Of a stretch of 64,000 nucleotides of DNA, positions 8,165 to 16,318 are shown piece by piece. Source of the DNA: Solirubrobacteraceae bacterium (lineage in GTDB: Bacteria > Actinomycetota > Thermoleophilia > Solirubrobacterales > Solirubrobacteraceae); assembly GCA_030447505.1 (NCBI GenBank), contig JAUJOT010000009.1:136659-200658 (forward strand), written 5' to 3'. Below the pieces are notes generated by a model. The model was not told the origin of the DNA. It saw only the letters and a list, made by a program, of their open reading frames with translations, and did not search any database. How positions within the stretch are numbered: the first letter of the stretch is position 1; every line of letters begins with the position of its first letter. Both the position numbers and the translations under genes were made by a program.

Positions 8165-9401
8165 TCGAGACCGATCGACCTCCCAGCCCTTCAGCATCGG
8201 GCTGCTCGGTCACGGCACCGTCGGCGCAGCCTTCGCGACGCTGCTCGAGCAGCGCGCCGAGCACGTCGCCGCGGCGACCGGGCTGCGGCCGCAGATCAGC
8301 GGCGTCCTGACGCGCTCGCGCGGCGAGTTCGACGAGATCCTCGCCGGCTGCGAGCTCGTCGTCGAGCTGATCGGCGGGCTCGATCCGGCACGCGACTACG
8401 TGCTGCGCGCGATGCGCGCCGGCAGGCACGTCGTGACGGCGAACAAGCAGCTGCTCAGCCAGCACGGCGAGGAGCTGTGGGCGGCCGCGCGCGAGTGCGG
8501 CGTGCAGCTGCGCTTCGAGGCCGCGGTCGCGGGCGTCGTGCCCGTCGTCCGCGTGCTGCAGGAGTCGCTTGCCGCAGCGCACGTCGACCGCGTGCACGGG
8601 ATCGTCAACGGGACGACGAACTTCATCCTCTCCGAGATGGCGCGCAGCGGCTGCTCGTACGCGGACGCGCTCGCCGACGCGCAGCGCCTGGGCTACGCCG
8701 AGGCCGACCCCAGCGAGGACGTCAACGGCAGGGACGCGGCCGCCAAGATGGCGATCCTCGCGCGGCTGGCGTTCGACACGCCCGTCCACCTCGACCAGGT
8801 CACGTACGAGGGCATCGAGCAGATCACCGCCGACGACATGGAGTACGCGCAGGAGCTCGGCCTCGGGCTGAAGCTGATCGGAACGGCGGAGCGGATCGAC
8901 GGCAGGCTGGCGGTCCGGGTGCATCCGGCGTTCCTGTACTCCGGCCATCCGCTGGCCAGCGTGCACGGCCCGTTCAACGCCGTCACGGTCGAGTCCGAGG
9001 CGATCACCGAGATCACGATGTCCGGCCCCGGCGCCGGCGGGCCGCAGACGGCGAGCGCCGTGCTCGGCGACGTCGTGAGTGCGATGATCCCGCCCGCCTC
9101 GACGCCCGAGACGACGCAGTCGCTGGAGATCGCCGACGACGTCGAGTCGTCGTTCTACCTCCACATGGAGGTCGCCGACCGGCCCGGCGTGCTCGCCCAG
9201 GTCGCGCAGGTGCTCGGCGAGCAGGGCGCCTCGATCAAGTCCGTCGTGCAGAAGGGGCTCGGCGAGAAGGCGCGCCTCGTGATGGTCGTCCACCCGGTCC
9301 TCGAGTCGCGCTTCTTCGCTGCGCTCGAGCAGATCGCGGCGCTCGACTTCCTGCGCTCACGGCCACGCGCGATCCGCGTGATCGACGAGCAGTTCGTCTA
9401 G
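8154..9401 (+). CDS. hom: Homoserine dehydrogenase
   Basis: 415 aa, reduces aspartate semialdehyde to homoserine. NAD(P)-binding GLLGHGTVGAA, then VVTANKQLL, the catalytic-domain segments VNGTTNFIL and EADPSEDVNG with the D-x4-K type centre DAAAKMAI, and a C-terminal ACT domain (VADRPGVLAQVAQVLGEQ) that usually mediates threonine feedback. The start is the ATG inside the end of lysA (MSSDRDRST). The nucleotide-binding domain is slightly shorter than usual. Confidence 0.95.
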   Translation: MSSDRDRSTSQPFSIGLLGHGTVGAAFATLLEQRAEHVAAATGLRPQISGVLTRSRGEFDEILAGCELVVELIGGLDPARDYVLRAMRAGRHVVTANKQLLSQHGEELWAAARECGVQLRFEAAVAGVVPVVRVLQESLAAAHVDRVHGIVNGTTNFILSEMARSGCSYADALADAQRLGYAEADPSEDVNGRDAAAKMAILARLAFDTPVHLDQVTYEGIEQITADDMEYAQELGLGLKLIGTAERIDGRLAVRVHPAFLYSGHPLASVHGPFNAVTVESEAITEITMSGPGAGGPQTASAVLGDVVSAMIPPASTPETTQSLEIADDVESSFYLHMEVADRPGVLAQVAQVLGEQGASIKSVVQKGLGEKARLVMVVHPVLESRFFAALEQIAALDFLRSRPRAIRVIDEQFV

Positions 9402-9448
9402 GTCTAGTTCGCCCGATGCCGCGCCGCTGTCGTGCGATGCGACGGACG

Positions 9449-10207
9449 TCAGCGGCAACCGGCGCGGAAGTCGCGCAGTGACTGCCGTCCCGAAGGCACC
9501 GCGTCGCCGTCGAGGCGCGCAAGCGCAGCGGCGGCGGCCCGAACCTCGGCGGCGGAGCCTGAGCGCAGCGCCTCGGCGAGCGCGCCGAGCCGTGCGTCGA
9601 AGCGGCGGTAGTAGGCGTAGGCGGCGTCCGGTGTGCGCAGCGCGCGCTTGCACGCCGGCGAGATCCGGGCCGCATCGATCGCCCGGTCGGACGCCCGGCT
9701 TGCCTTGACGACGTCCTGTGCCGCGGCGCGGCTGCGATCGATCGCCTGCCGGCAGCTCTCCGCGGCGCCGCAGTCCGACGCGCCGGCGCTCGTGATGAGC
9801 AGGCGCATCGCGGCCAGGCACGCCTCGCGCAGCTCGCGCAGCAGCGGGTCGTCGCCGTCGAGCATCTCGCAGGCGACCACGACCGGCTTGGCGATCGACT
9901 GGAGCTCGGACTGCGATGGTGGCCGGTCTGCGCGCTCGAGCTCGTCGATCGGCAGCGCGGCCTCGTAGACGTCCTCGAGCGCGGCGTACTGCGCCGAGGT
10001 CAGCCGTCCCGTGGCCGCCGCCCGCTGGTCGTCGCGAGCGGATGCAGATGACCCGTCGCCACCGTCGCCACCGTCGCCGCCGCAGCCGCCGGAGGCGAGC
10101 GCGAACGCACCGACCAGGCTCAGGACCGCGACCGCCGAGCGGATCGTGGCCGTCGCCGTCCGCCGCCTGCGGGAAGTCGACGGCTTGTCAGCTCGCGTCG
10201 CAAGGAT
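9449..10207 (-). CDS. Putative lipoprotein lacking a standard start codon
   Basis: The frame is open from the stop at 9449 back to about 10207 and encodes a convincing lipoprotein. A basic N-region (RRRRTATATIRS) precedes a hydrophobic core VAVLSLVGAFALAS, lipobox-like SGGC, and a Gly/Asp linker. A mature helical domain with three further Cys follows (CEML, CRQA, CKRA). No ATG, GTG or TTG lies in frame between 9880 and the upstream in-frame stop. TAGGAT (minus 10219-10214) lies exactly 6 nt before an ATC codon at 10207, which may be the start or a mutated ATG. It sits between hom and thrC on the opposite strand. Function unknown. Confidence 0.6.
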   Translation of the reverse strand: MLATRADKPSTSRRRRTATATIRSAVAVLSLVGAFALASGGCGGDGGDGGDGSSASARDDQRAAATGRLTSAQYAALEDVYEAALPIDELERADRPPSQSELQSIAKPVVVACEMLDGDDPLLRELREACLAAMRLLITSAGASDCGAAESCRQAIDRSRAAAQDVVKASRASDRAIDAARISPACKRALRTPDAAYAYYRRFDARLGALAEALRSGSAAEVRAAAAALARLDGDAVPSGRQSLRDFRAGCR

Positions 10208-10327
10208 CTCGCGATCCTAGTACTACCGACTAGGGGCAGGGAACCGCGCGGCGCGCGCGATCTGAGCCTGGTCGACGAGCGCGCGACGGCGGCCGGGGCG
10301 CCCCCTCCGCGACCGCGCGCGACCCAC

Positions 10328-10333
10328 TAGGGT
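10328..10333 (+). promoter_or_regulatory. -10 box for leaderless thrC transcript
   Basis: TAGGGT ends 7 nt before the ATG at 10341, the spacing expected when transcription starts at the initiation codon. Confidence 0.5.
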
Positions 10334-10340
10334 CACGCCG

Positions 10341-11473
10341 ATGCCCGGTCTCATCGAGCGCTACCGCGAGCGCCTGCCGTTCGCCGACGGCGATCCCGTC
10401 GTCACGCTCGGCGAGGGTGACACGCCGCTCGTCCACGCACCGCATATCTCCGCTCTCGTCGACGCCGAGGTCTGGCTCAAGCTCGACGGCACGAACCCGA
10501 CCGGGTCGTTCAAGGACCGCGGCATGACCTGCGCGGTGAGCGCCGCCGCGCGCGAGGGCGCGAAGGCCGTCATCTGCGCGTCGACGGGCAACACCGCGGC
10601 GAGCGCGTCGGCCTACGCCGCGCGCGCCGGTCTGACCTGCGCGGTGATCGTCCCGGAGGGCAAGATCGCGGCGGGCAAGCTGGCCCAGGCGCTCATGCAC
10701 GGCGCGCGCGTGATCGCGCTGCGCGGAAACTTCGACCAGGCGCTGACCCTCGTGCGCGCGCTGACCGACCGCCAGCCGATCGCGCTCGTCAACTCCGTCA
10801 ACCGCTTTCGGCTCGAGGGCCAGAAGACCGGCGCCTTCGAGATCATGGAGCGGCTCGACACGCTCGACGGCCTGTGCATCCCGGTCGGCAACGCCGGCAA
10901 CATCACCGCGTACTGGAAGGGCTTCACCGAGCTCGACGTCGCGCCGCGCCTGTTCGGCTTCCAGGCCGAGGGCGCGGCGCTGCTCGTGCTCGGCAAGAAG
11001 GTCGACCAGCTTCACCGCTGGGGAGTCGATGATCGCGAGCGCGATCCGGATCGGCAACCGCGCGCCTGGGAGTGTTCGGCTTCCAGGCCGAGGGCGCGGC
11101 GCCGCTCGTGCTCGGCAAGAAGGTCGACCAGCCCGAGACGATCGCGAGCGCGATCCGGATCGGCAACCCTGCGCGCTGGGAGGAGGCGATGGAGGCGATG
11201 ACGGCGTCGCGCGGGATGGTGCGCGCGGTCACGGACGCCGAGATCCTCGCCGCCTACCGCCTGCTGGCCGCGCGCGAGGGCGTTTTCTGCGAGCCCGCCA
11301 GCGCGGCGTCCGTCGCGGGTCTGCTGCGCTACGGCGCCGATGGCGCGCGCCGGCTGGCGTGCGTGCTCACGGGCCACGGCCTGAAGGACCCCGACACCGC
11401 GCTCAACCAGGTCGGCGGGGTGATCCCGTGCGAGCCGAACCTGACTGCCGTCGAGGAGGCAGTGCTCGGGTGA
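10341..11473 (+). pseudogene. thrC: Threonine synthase interrupted by a tandem duplication (frameshift)
   Basis: PLP enzyme converting O-phosphohomoserine to threonine. The N-terminal part is intact: [11 protein letters not shown], the PLP lysine motif [17 protein letters not shown], and [14 protein letters not shown]. After [20 protein letters not shown] the frame breaks because a 122-bp segment (10951-11072) is an imperfect copy of what follows. The remainder ([18 protein letters not shown], then [11 protein letters not shown], to the end) is in another frame to 11473. Deleting the first copy restores one clean reading frame. The gene overlaps thrB by GTGA. Either true inactivation or a sequence/assembly error; threonine synthase is normally needed, which favours error. 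Confidence 0.85.
10951..11182 (+). repeat. Imperfect tandem duplication inside thrC (122 bp + 110 bp)
   Basis: Unit 1 (10951-11072) and unit 2 (11073-11182) both begin TGTTCGGCTTCCAGGCCGAG and end in GGGAG. They differ by an extra stretch containing TTCACCGCTGGGGAGTCG in unit 1 and by several substitutions. Unit 2 encodes the canonical protein sequence. Confidence 0.9.
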
Positions 11474-12327
11474 AGCCGCAGCGCCGCCGGCTCGTCCGCG
11501 TGCCCGCGTCGTCGGCGAACCTCGGCCCGGGCTTCGATGCCTTCGCAGCAGCGCTTGCGCTGCACGTCGAGCTCGAGGTCAGCGAGACCGGCCGCTTCGG
11601 CGTCGAGACGAAGCTCGACATCGCCCGCGATCGCCGCAACCTCTGCGTGCGCGGCTTCGCCAGGCTGCACCCGCCCGACGCCTTCACCTTCAAGATCCGC
11701 TCGTCGATCCCGCTGTCCGGCGGCCTCGGCTCGAGCGCCGCGGCCTACACCGCCGGCGTGCTCGCGGCGGCGCACATGTTCGAGCTGCAGGAGGACCTGC
11801 TCGGCCACGTCAGCGAGCTCGAGGGCCATCCCGACAACGCGGCGGCGGCGCTGCTCGGCGGCTTCGTGATCGTCGCGGGCGGCGACGTCGCGCGCTTTGA
11901 GCCGCCCGACGGCCTCGAGGCCGTGATCGTCGTCCCCCGGACGGCCGTGCGCACCGCCGTGGCGCGCAAGGCGCTGCCGGCGACCGTGCCGCTCGCCGAC
12001 GCCGCGGCGAATGTGGCGCGCGGCGCGATGCTGACGCTCGGCCTGAGCACGGGCGACTTCAGCATCGTCGCGCGCGGCCTCGAGGACCGGTTGCACCAGC
12101 CCTATCGCGCGCCGCTGTTTCCGCGGTCGATGGCGCTGCTCGAGCGCGCGCGCGATGTCGGCGCGATCGGCGCGACGATCTCAGGCGCCGGTCCGACCGT
12201 GCTCTTCTGGACGCAGGCCGACGCGACGGGCGCCGTCGCCGGCAGCCTGCGCCGTGAGACGGAGGGCTGGGCTGAGGTGCTGCGCGCGCCCTTCGAGGCG
12301 CAGGGCGCCGATGTGCGCGAGCTGTAG
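11470..12327 (+). CDS. thrB: Homoserine kinase
   Basis: 285 aa GHMP kinase that phosphorylates homoserine for threonine synthase. Motifs: VPASSANLGPGFDAF at the N-terminus, the ATP-binding motif IPLSGGLGSSAAAYTAG, and C-terminal ATISGAGPTVLFW. The start is the GTG that overlaps the thrC stop (GTGA), typical of thrC-thrB coupling. Confidence 0.93.
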   Translation: MKPQRRRLVRVPASSANLGPGFDAFAAALALHVELEVSETGRFGVETKLDIARDRRNLCVRGFARLHPPDAFTFKIRSSIPLSGGLGSSAAAYTAGVLAAAHMFELQEDLLGHVSELEGHPDNAAAALLGGFVIVAGGDVARFEPPDGLEAVIVVPRTAVRTAVARKALPATVPLADAAANVARGAMLTLGLSTGDFSIVARGLEDRLHQPYRAPLFPRSMALLERARDVGAIGATISGAGPTVLFWTQADATGAVAGSLRRETEGWAEVLRAPFEAQGADVREL

Positions 12328-12335
12328 CGAGACCA

Positions 12336-13112
12336 CTACGCCCTGATCCGGACGATCGTGCCGAGCGGGATGCGCGACAGCAGCCAGCGCATGTCGCGAT
12401 CGCTCGCCCGCAGGCAGCCGCTGCTCGCCGGCGTGCCGAGCGTCGCCTCGTTGGTCGTGCCGTGGATCGCGATCCGGTCGCCGCCGGTCCAACCCTGCGG
12501 CAGGTTCGGCTGGCGCCCGCTGAGCGCCAGCGCGCAGCAGCCGTAGGGGCCGCCGCCGCGGGCCGTCCGCAGCGCGTCGGTGACGGCGAAGCGACCGGTC
12601 GGCGTCGCGCTCCCCGCGCGCCCCACCGCCACGGCGAGGCGCCGCAGCACGCGCCCCTCGTGGCGCACGACGAGCTCGCGGGCGGACAGATCGACATGCA
12701 GCGCGTAGGGCGCGAGCAGCAGCTGCGCGCCGCCCGCGGGGATCCAGCCCGCGCGCGAGTTGGGCATGTGCTGCGACAGCACGCCGAGCCAGCCCGGGCG
12801 CCGCGCGACGACGGCCAGCACGCGCGGCGATCCGAAGCCGGTCAGCGGGCCGAGCGCGCGCACGACGTGCCCGCCCGGGCGGTCGCGCAGCTGAACGCGG
12901 CGCAGCAGGCGGGCGGCGATCGGGCCGCGGCGCAGCGGCTGCGCGCGCACCGACGCCACGCGCGACCCCTCTCGCGGCACCGTGAAACTCACAGCGGGCG
13001 AACTCACAGCGGGCGAGCGATCGGAGTCGCGCGAGTCGTGACCCAGGACGGCCAGCGCGCCTCCCGCGAGCACCGCGGCGACGACCAACGCGGCGGCGAC
13101 TCGCGCGACCAC
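12336..13112 (-). CDS. L,D-transpeptidase (YkuD domain), membrane anchored
   Basis: 258 aa. One N-terminal membrane or signal segment (VAAALVVAAVLAGGALAVL), an SH3-like middle region, and a C-terminal YkuD catalytic domain. The active-site pattern is IHGTTNEATLGTPASSGCLR, with catalytic His and Cys as in the HG-x(11)-SxGCxR consensus. It forms 3-3 peptidoglycan cross-links or anchors proteins. GTG start at 13112 with GGAGG upstream, 3 nt after the ParA-like gene, so these are probably co-transcribed. Confidence 0.9.
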   Translation of the reverse strand: MVARVAAALVVAAVLAGGALAVLGHDSRDSDRSPAVSSPAVSFTVPREGSRVASVRAQPLRRGPIAARLLRRVQLRDRPGGHVVRALGPLTGFGSPRVLAVVARRPGWLGVLSQHMPNSRAGWIPAGGAQLLLAPYALHVDLSARELVVRHEGRVLRRLAVAVGRAGSATPTGRFAVTDALRTARGGGPYGCCALALSGRQPNLPQGWTGGDRIAIHGTTNEATLGTPASSGCLRASDRDMRWLLSRIPLGTIVRIRA

Positions 13113-13115
13113 CCG

Positions 13116-13895
13116 CTACGCCTCCGCGAGCGCCTGCAGTCGCTCACGTGCGGCCGGCATCTTCAGCCGCTGGAGGATCTCGTCGGCGAGCGCCAGGTAG
13201 TCGGCGCCGAGGTCCGGACGGTGGTCGAGGATCGACATCGCCCGTTCCGCCGCCTCGGCGTAGGCGATCGACTGGCGGATCGTCGTGTGAAACAGCTTGC
13301 GGCCGACGTGCTCGCGCAGCGAGATGTACGCGTCGCGGCTGTGACGCGTGCGCATGTCCGCGATGTTGAAGACGACGCCGAGCCAGCCGAGGTCCGGGTT
13401 CAGGCCGTCGCGCGCGAGCTCGATGACCTCCAGCGCCTGCTCGACGCCCTGCATCGCGAAGTACTGCGCCTCGGTGCTCAGCAGCGCGTGATCGGCCGCG
13501 ACGAGCGCGTTGACCGTCAGCAGGCCGAGCGACGGCGGACAGTCGAGCATCACCAGGTCGTAGGACTCCTTGAGCGGCTTGAGCGCGCGCCTGAGCGTCA
13601 GCTCGCGGCCCATCTTCCCGGCCAGCAGCAGCTCGGCCTCGGCGAGCGAGAGGTTCGACGGCATGACGTCGTCGTGGATCGCGGCGGCGGCCTCGGCGCG
13701 TCCGACGAGCACGTCGCCGATCGACGGCGCAGCCTCGGGATCGACGTCGAAGTAGTCCGACAGGTTGCCCTGCGGGTCGAGGTCGACCGCGAGCACCTCC
13801 ATCCCGACACGACGAAAGACGTCGGTCAGCGTGCGGACAGCCGTCGTCTTGCCGGTGCCGCCCTTCTGGGACAGGACTGCGATCGTGGCGCCCAA
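13116..13895 (-). CDS. ParA/Soj-family ATPase
   Basis: 259 aa MinD/ParA-type P-loop ATPase. Deviant Walker A QKGGTGKTT, Walker A' VDLDPQGNLS, and Walker B VMLDCPPSLG. No ParB is encoded next to it, so it is more likely a positioning ATPase than the chromosomal partition protein. The start is a TTG 12 nt after the FHA gene stop. Sandwiched between an FHA protein and an L,D-transpeptidase, which suggests a cell-envelope or division role (inference). Confidence 0.88.
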   Translation of the reverse strand: MGATIAVLSQKGGTGKTTAVRTLTDVFRRVGMEVLAVDLDPQGNLSDYFDVDPEAAPSIGDVLVGRAEAAAAIHDDVMPSNLSLAEAELLLAGKMGRELTLRRALKPLKESYDLVMLDCPPSLGLLTVNALVAADHALLSTEAQYFAMQGVEQALEVIELARDGLNPDLGWLGVVFNIADMRTRHSRDAYISLREHVGRKLFHTTIRQSIAYAEAAERAMSILDHRPDLGADYLALADEILQRLKMPAARERLQALAEA

Positions 13896-13907
13896 GGGCG
13901 CCTGATG

Positions 13908-14480
13908 CTACTCGGCCGCCAGCGTGGCGCCCGCGGCATCCGCGGGCAGGCCGGAGAGGTCGGCGAAGCGCAGCCGATAGCGCCCGATGACGACCTCGTC
14001 GCCGTCGACGAGCACGCGCGACACGGTCCGCTCGCCGTTGACGAAGACGCCGTTGAGACTGCGGTCGTCGAGCACGCGCACGCCCTCGGACTCCGTCACG
14101 AGCACCGCGTGGCGGCGCGAGACGGTCGGGTCCTCGAAGCGCAGGTGCGCCGACAGGCTGCGGCCGATGCGCATCGAGTCGCCCGGCATCGCGACGCTGC
14201 GCACGCTGCCGGCGTCGTGGAAGATCAGGTAGCGGCCGGGCTCGTCGATCGCGTTGCGGGCGGCATCGAGCGCGTCGGCGTCTCGGTTGCTCTGCTCGTC
14301 TGGCTCCGTGCGCCTGAAGCGGGCGGTGCCCGCGAAGAGCGATGCACGCGTGAAGCTCGCGCCGTCGCAGCCCGGGCAGGACGGAAGGACGTCCGCGGTC
14401 GTCATCTCGACGACGTGACCGCAGACCTCGCAGCGAAACGTGCCTGTACCTGCGAGCGTTCCAGACGTGAGCGACTGCAT
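13908..14480 (-). CDS. Zinc-ribbon and FHA-domain protein
   Basis: 190 aa. Residues about 15-45 hold a zinc ribbon (CEVCGH and CPGC). The C-terminal FHA domain (about 95-175) has the phosphothreonine-binding signature MRIGRS, then SRRHAVL and LNGVFVNG. It would read Ser/Thr-kinase signals and recruit phosphoproteins. Start ATG 14480 (MQSLTSG) is chosen because AAGGGAG lies 8 nt upstream. First gene of the FHA-ParA-transpeptidase unit. Confidence 0.88.
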   Translation of the reverse strand: MQSLTSGTLAGTGTFRCEVCGHVVEMTTADVLPSCPGCDGASFTRASLFAGTARFRRTEPDEQSNRDADALDAARNAIDEPGRYLIFHDAGSVRSVAMPGDSMRIGRSLSAHLRFEDPTVSRRHAVLVTESEGVRVLDDRSLNGVFVNGERTVSRVLVDGDEVVIGRYRLRFADLSGLPADAAGATLAAE

Positions 14481-14682
14481 GCCGACACTCCCTTTCGCCA
14501 ATCGTTGCAACGGCCGCTCCTCCCGCAGCTTGTGCTGAATATAACAATCGACTCAAGGCGCAGCGCGCTGCACGCAGCGCGCTTCGGAGTCAGCGGTCTA
14601 CCCATGGTGGGGCAGTTGATAAAGGCGTCCTCAAGATTCCTCTCGCGAAAGGAGCAGCGGGCGCTGCGGCGAAGCACGGAGG

Positions 14683-14943
14683 ATGCCGCGGGCGGTTGCG
14701 ACGATCGACGAGCAGGATCTCGAGCGCGCGCTGCTGCGCAAGAGCGTCGGGTCGCTCGCCGGCAGGCGCGACCGGTGCGCCGACTGCGGGCGTACGCCGC
14801 TGATCGGCGAGACGCTGCACCGCTATGCCGGCGGGTCGACGGTCTGCGAGCTGTGCCGTCCGCTGCGGCGCGGCGAGCCCGTCGAGAGCGAGCGCGTGCG
14901 CCACAGCGAGGCCGGTCTCGCCGTGCGCGTGCAGCGCCTGTGA
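14683..14943 (+). CDS. Small protein with two CxxC knuckles
   Basis: 86 aa. CADCGRTP and CELCRPL are spaced like a treble-clef or zinc-ribbon pair, embedded in a basic protein starting MPRAVATIDEQDLERALLRK. A GGAGG sits immediately before the ATG, too close for a normal ribosome site, so the start is uncertain. It is not part of either neighbouring operon. Probably a nucleic-acid-binding or regulatory small zinc protein; function unknown. Confidence 0.6.
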   Translation: MPRAVATIDEQDLERALLRKSVGSLAGRRDRCADCGRTPLIGETLHRYAGGSTVCELCRPLRRGEPVESERVRHSEAGLAVRVQRL

Positions 14944-15048
14944 CGCGCGCCAAGGGGCCGCGGCCTGCCGCACGGCAAGCGGCGCCAAGCGGTCTCCGCC
15001 TGCGCTGACGGGCAGGCGCGGCGCGCGTGGTGGGTCGCTGAAACCGAT

Positions 15049-15054
15049 TAGATT
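15049..15054 (+). promoter_or_regulatory. -10 box for leaderless SRPBCC gene
   Basis: TAGATT lies 7 nt before the ATG at 15062. Confidence 0.5.
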
Positions 15055-15061
15055 CCCGCGC

Positions 15062-15589
15062 ATGGAGCCCCTCACGCTGTCGACGACGATCGCCAAGCCG
15101 CGCGAGGAGGTCTTCGAGTACCTCGCCGACGTCGCCAACCACGAGGAGTTCAGCGACCACTGCATGGTCGACTGGCACCTGACCCGCGAAGACTCCTACG
15201 GCCATGGGGCGGGCGCGCGCTTTCGCCTGAAGTCGCGCTTCGATCGCTTCTCCTATGGAGACATCACGCTCGCGCAGGTCACGCCACCCGAGCTGATCGT
15301 CGCGAGCGGCCGCGGGGGGCGCTTCAATCGCATCCGCACGCTGTCGACGTGGACGCTCGAGGAGGACGGCGCGGGGCGGACGAAGGTCACGTTCGAGACG
15401 CAGTCGACGCCGGTCCTGAAGTCCGACGAGCTGATGGAGAAGTTGCTGCGCGTCCGCGTCGCGGCGACGCGCTGCCACGAGCGGGCGCTCGAGCGCCTGC
15501 GAACGATCCTCGAATCGGGCGAGGGTCGCGGCGAGCGCACGACGGTCGCCGGCGGGGCACGCAAACCCGCCAGCGGCTTCAGGTTGTAG
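15062..15589 (+). CDS. SRPBCC (START/Bet v1-like) family protein
   Basis: 175 aa. The opening LSTTIAKPREEVFEYLADVANHEEFSDH is the standard polyketide-cyclase/dehydrase-type SRPBCC start, and the strands TRTLSTWTLEEDG... and the long C-terminal helix fit the fold. These proteins bind hydrophobic ligands; ligand unknown. The C-terminal tail (GERTTVAGGARKPASGF) is flexible. Its stop codon is part of the -10 box (TAGATT) of the next gene. Confidence 0.8.
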   Translation: MEPLTLSTTIAKPREEVFEYLADVANHEEFSDHCMVDWHLTREDSYGHGAGARFRLKSRFDRFSYGDITLAQVTPPELIVASGRGGRFNRIRTLSTWTLEEDGAGRTKVTFETQSTPVLKSDELMEKLLRVRVAATRCHERALERLRTILESGEGRGERTTVAGGARKPASGFRL

Positions 15590-15601
15590 ATTTCCCTGCC
15601 C

Positions 15602-16180
15602 TTGTCCCGCCTGCGCCGACCGATCGCCGTCCTCCTCGTCCTGCTCGCCGGAGGCGGCCTGGCGGCGTGCGGCAACCACCACGACGAGGAGGCCCGGATC
15701 CAGCGGATCGAGGGCGAGGGCTTCTACCTCAGCCTCGGCGACCTGAAGTATCAGGTGCAGATCTCACGCCAGCTCAACCCCGACGACGTCCAGGACCGCA
15801 GGTTCCTGCAAGGGGTGCCGGAGGATGAGCGCGAGCTCGAGCCCGACGAGGTCTGGTTCGGGGTGTTCCTGCAGGTCGAGAACGAGTCCGACGCGCCGCA
15901 GCGGCCCTCGGGCGACATCGAGGTCATCGATACGCAGGAGAAGGTCTACGAGCCGATCGAGCTCGACGACACGAACGCGTTCGCCTATCGCCCGAGCGAG
16001 CCGATTCCGCCCGGCGAGATCCTGCCGCTGCCGGACACGCCCGCCTATGACACGCCGATCCGCGGCGCGCTGCTGCTGTTCAAGCTCAAGAGCACGTCGC
16101 TGGACAACCGCCCGCTCGAGCTGAAGATCGAGGGCAGGACGACGCCCGAGCAGACGGGCATCATCGACCTCGACGTGTAG
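15602..16180 (+). CDS. Conserved lipoprotein (DUF4352-like)
   Basis: 192 aa. Signal peptide IAVLLVLLAGGGLAAC with the lipobox Cys, then a beta-rich domain with phrases typical of telomere-lipoprotein-like immunoglobulin folds (FGVFLQVENESDAPQRPSGD). The start is a TTG; TAGATT (15587-15592) lies 9 nt upstream. Extracytoplasmic, function unknown. Confidence 0.75.
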   Translation: MSRLRRPIAVLLVLLAGGGLAACGNHHDEEARIQRIEGEGFYLSLGDLKYQVQISRQLNPDDVQDRRFLQGVPEDERELEPDEVWFGVFLQVENESDAPQRPSGDIEVIDTQEKVYEPIELDDTNAFAYRPSEPIPPGEILPLPDTPAYDTPIRGALLLFKLKSTSLDNRPLELKIEGRTTPEQTGIIDLDV

Positions 16181-16210
16181 TTTTCGCGGGCGCGCCTCGT
16201 GTGGCGACCC

Positions 16211-16318
16211 ACTAGCGCGTCGCCCTGAGCCCCGCGATCAGCGCCTGCCTGGCGACCGGCGCCCACTAGCGCGTCGCCCTGAGCCCCGCGATCAGCGCCT
16301 GCCTGGCGACCGGCGCCG
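16211..16318. repeat. 54-bp tandem duplication of the PBP gene 3' end
   Basis: 16211-16264 and 16265-16318 are identical except for the last base. The unit includes the TAG stop (as CTA on the plus strand) and the last codons of the transpeptidase gene, so an extra, untranslated copy of the gene end lies downstream of the real stop. Confidence 0.92.
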
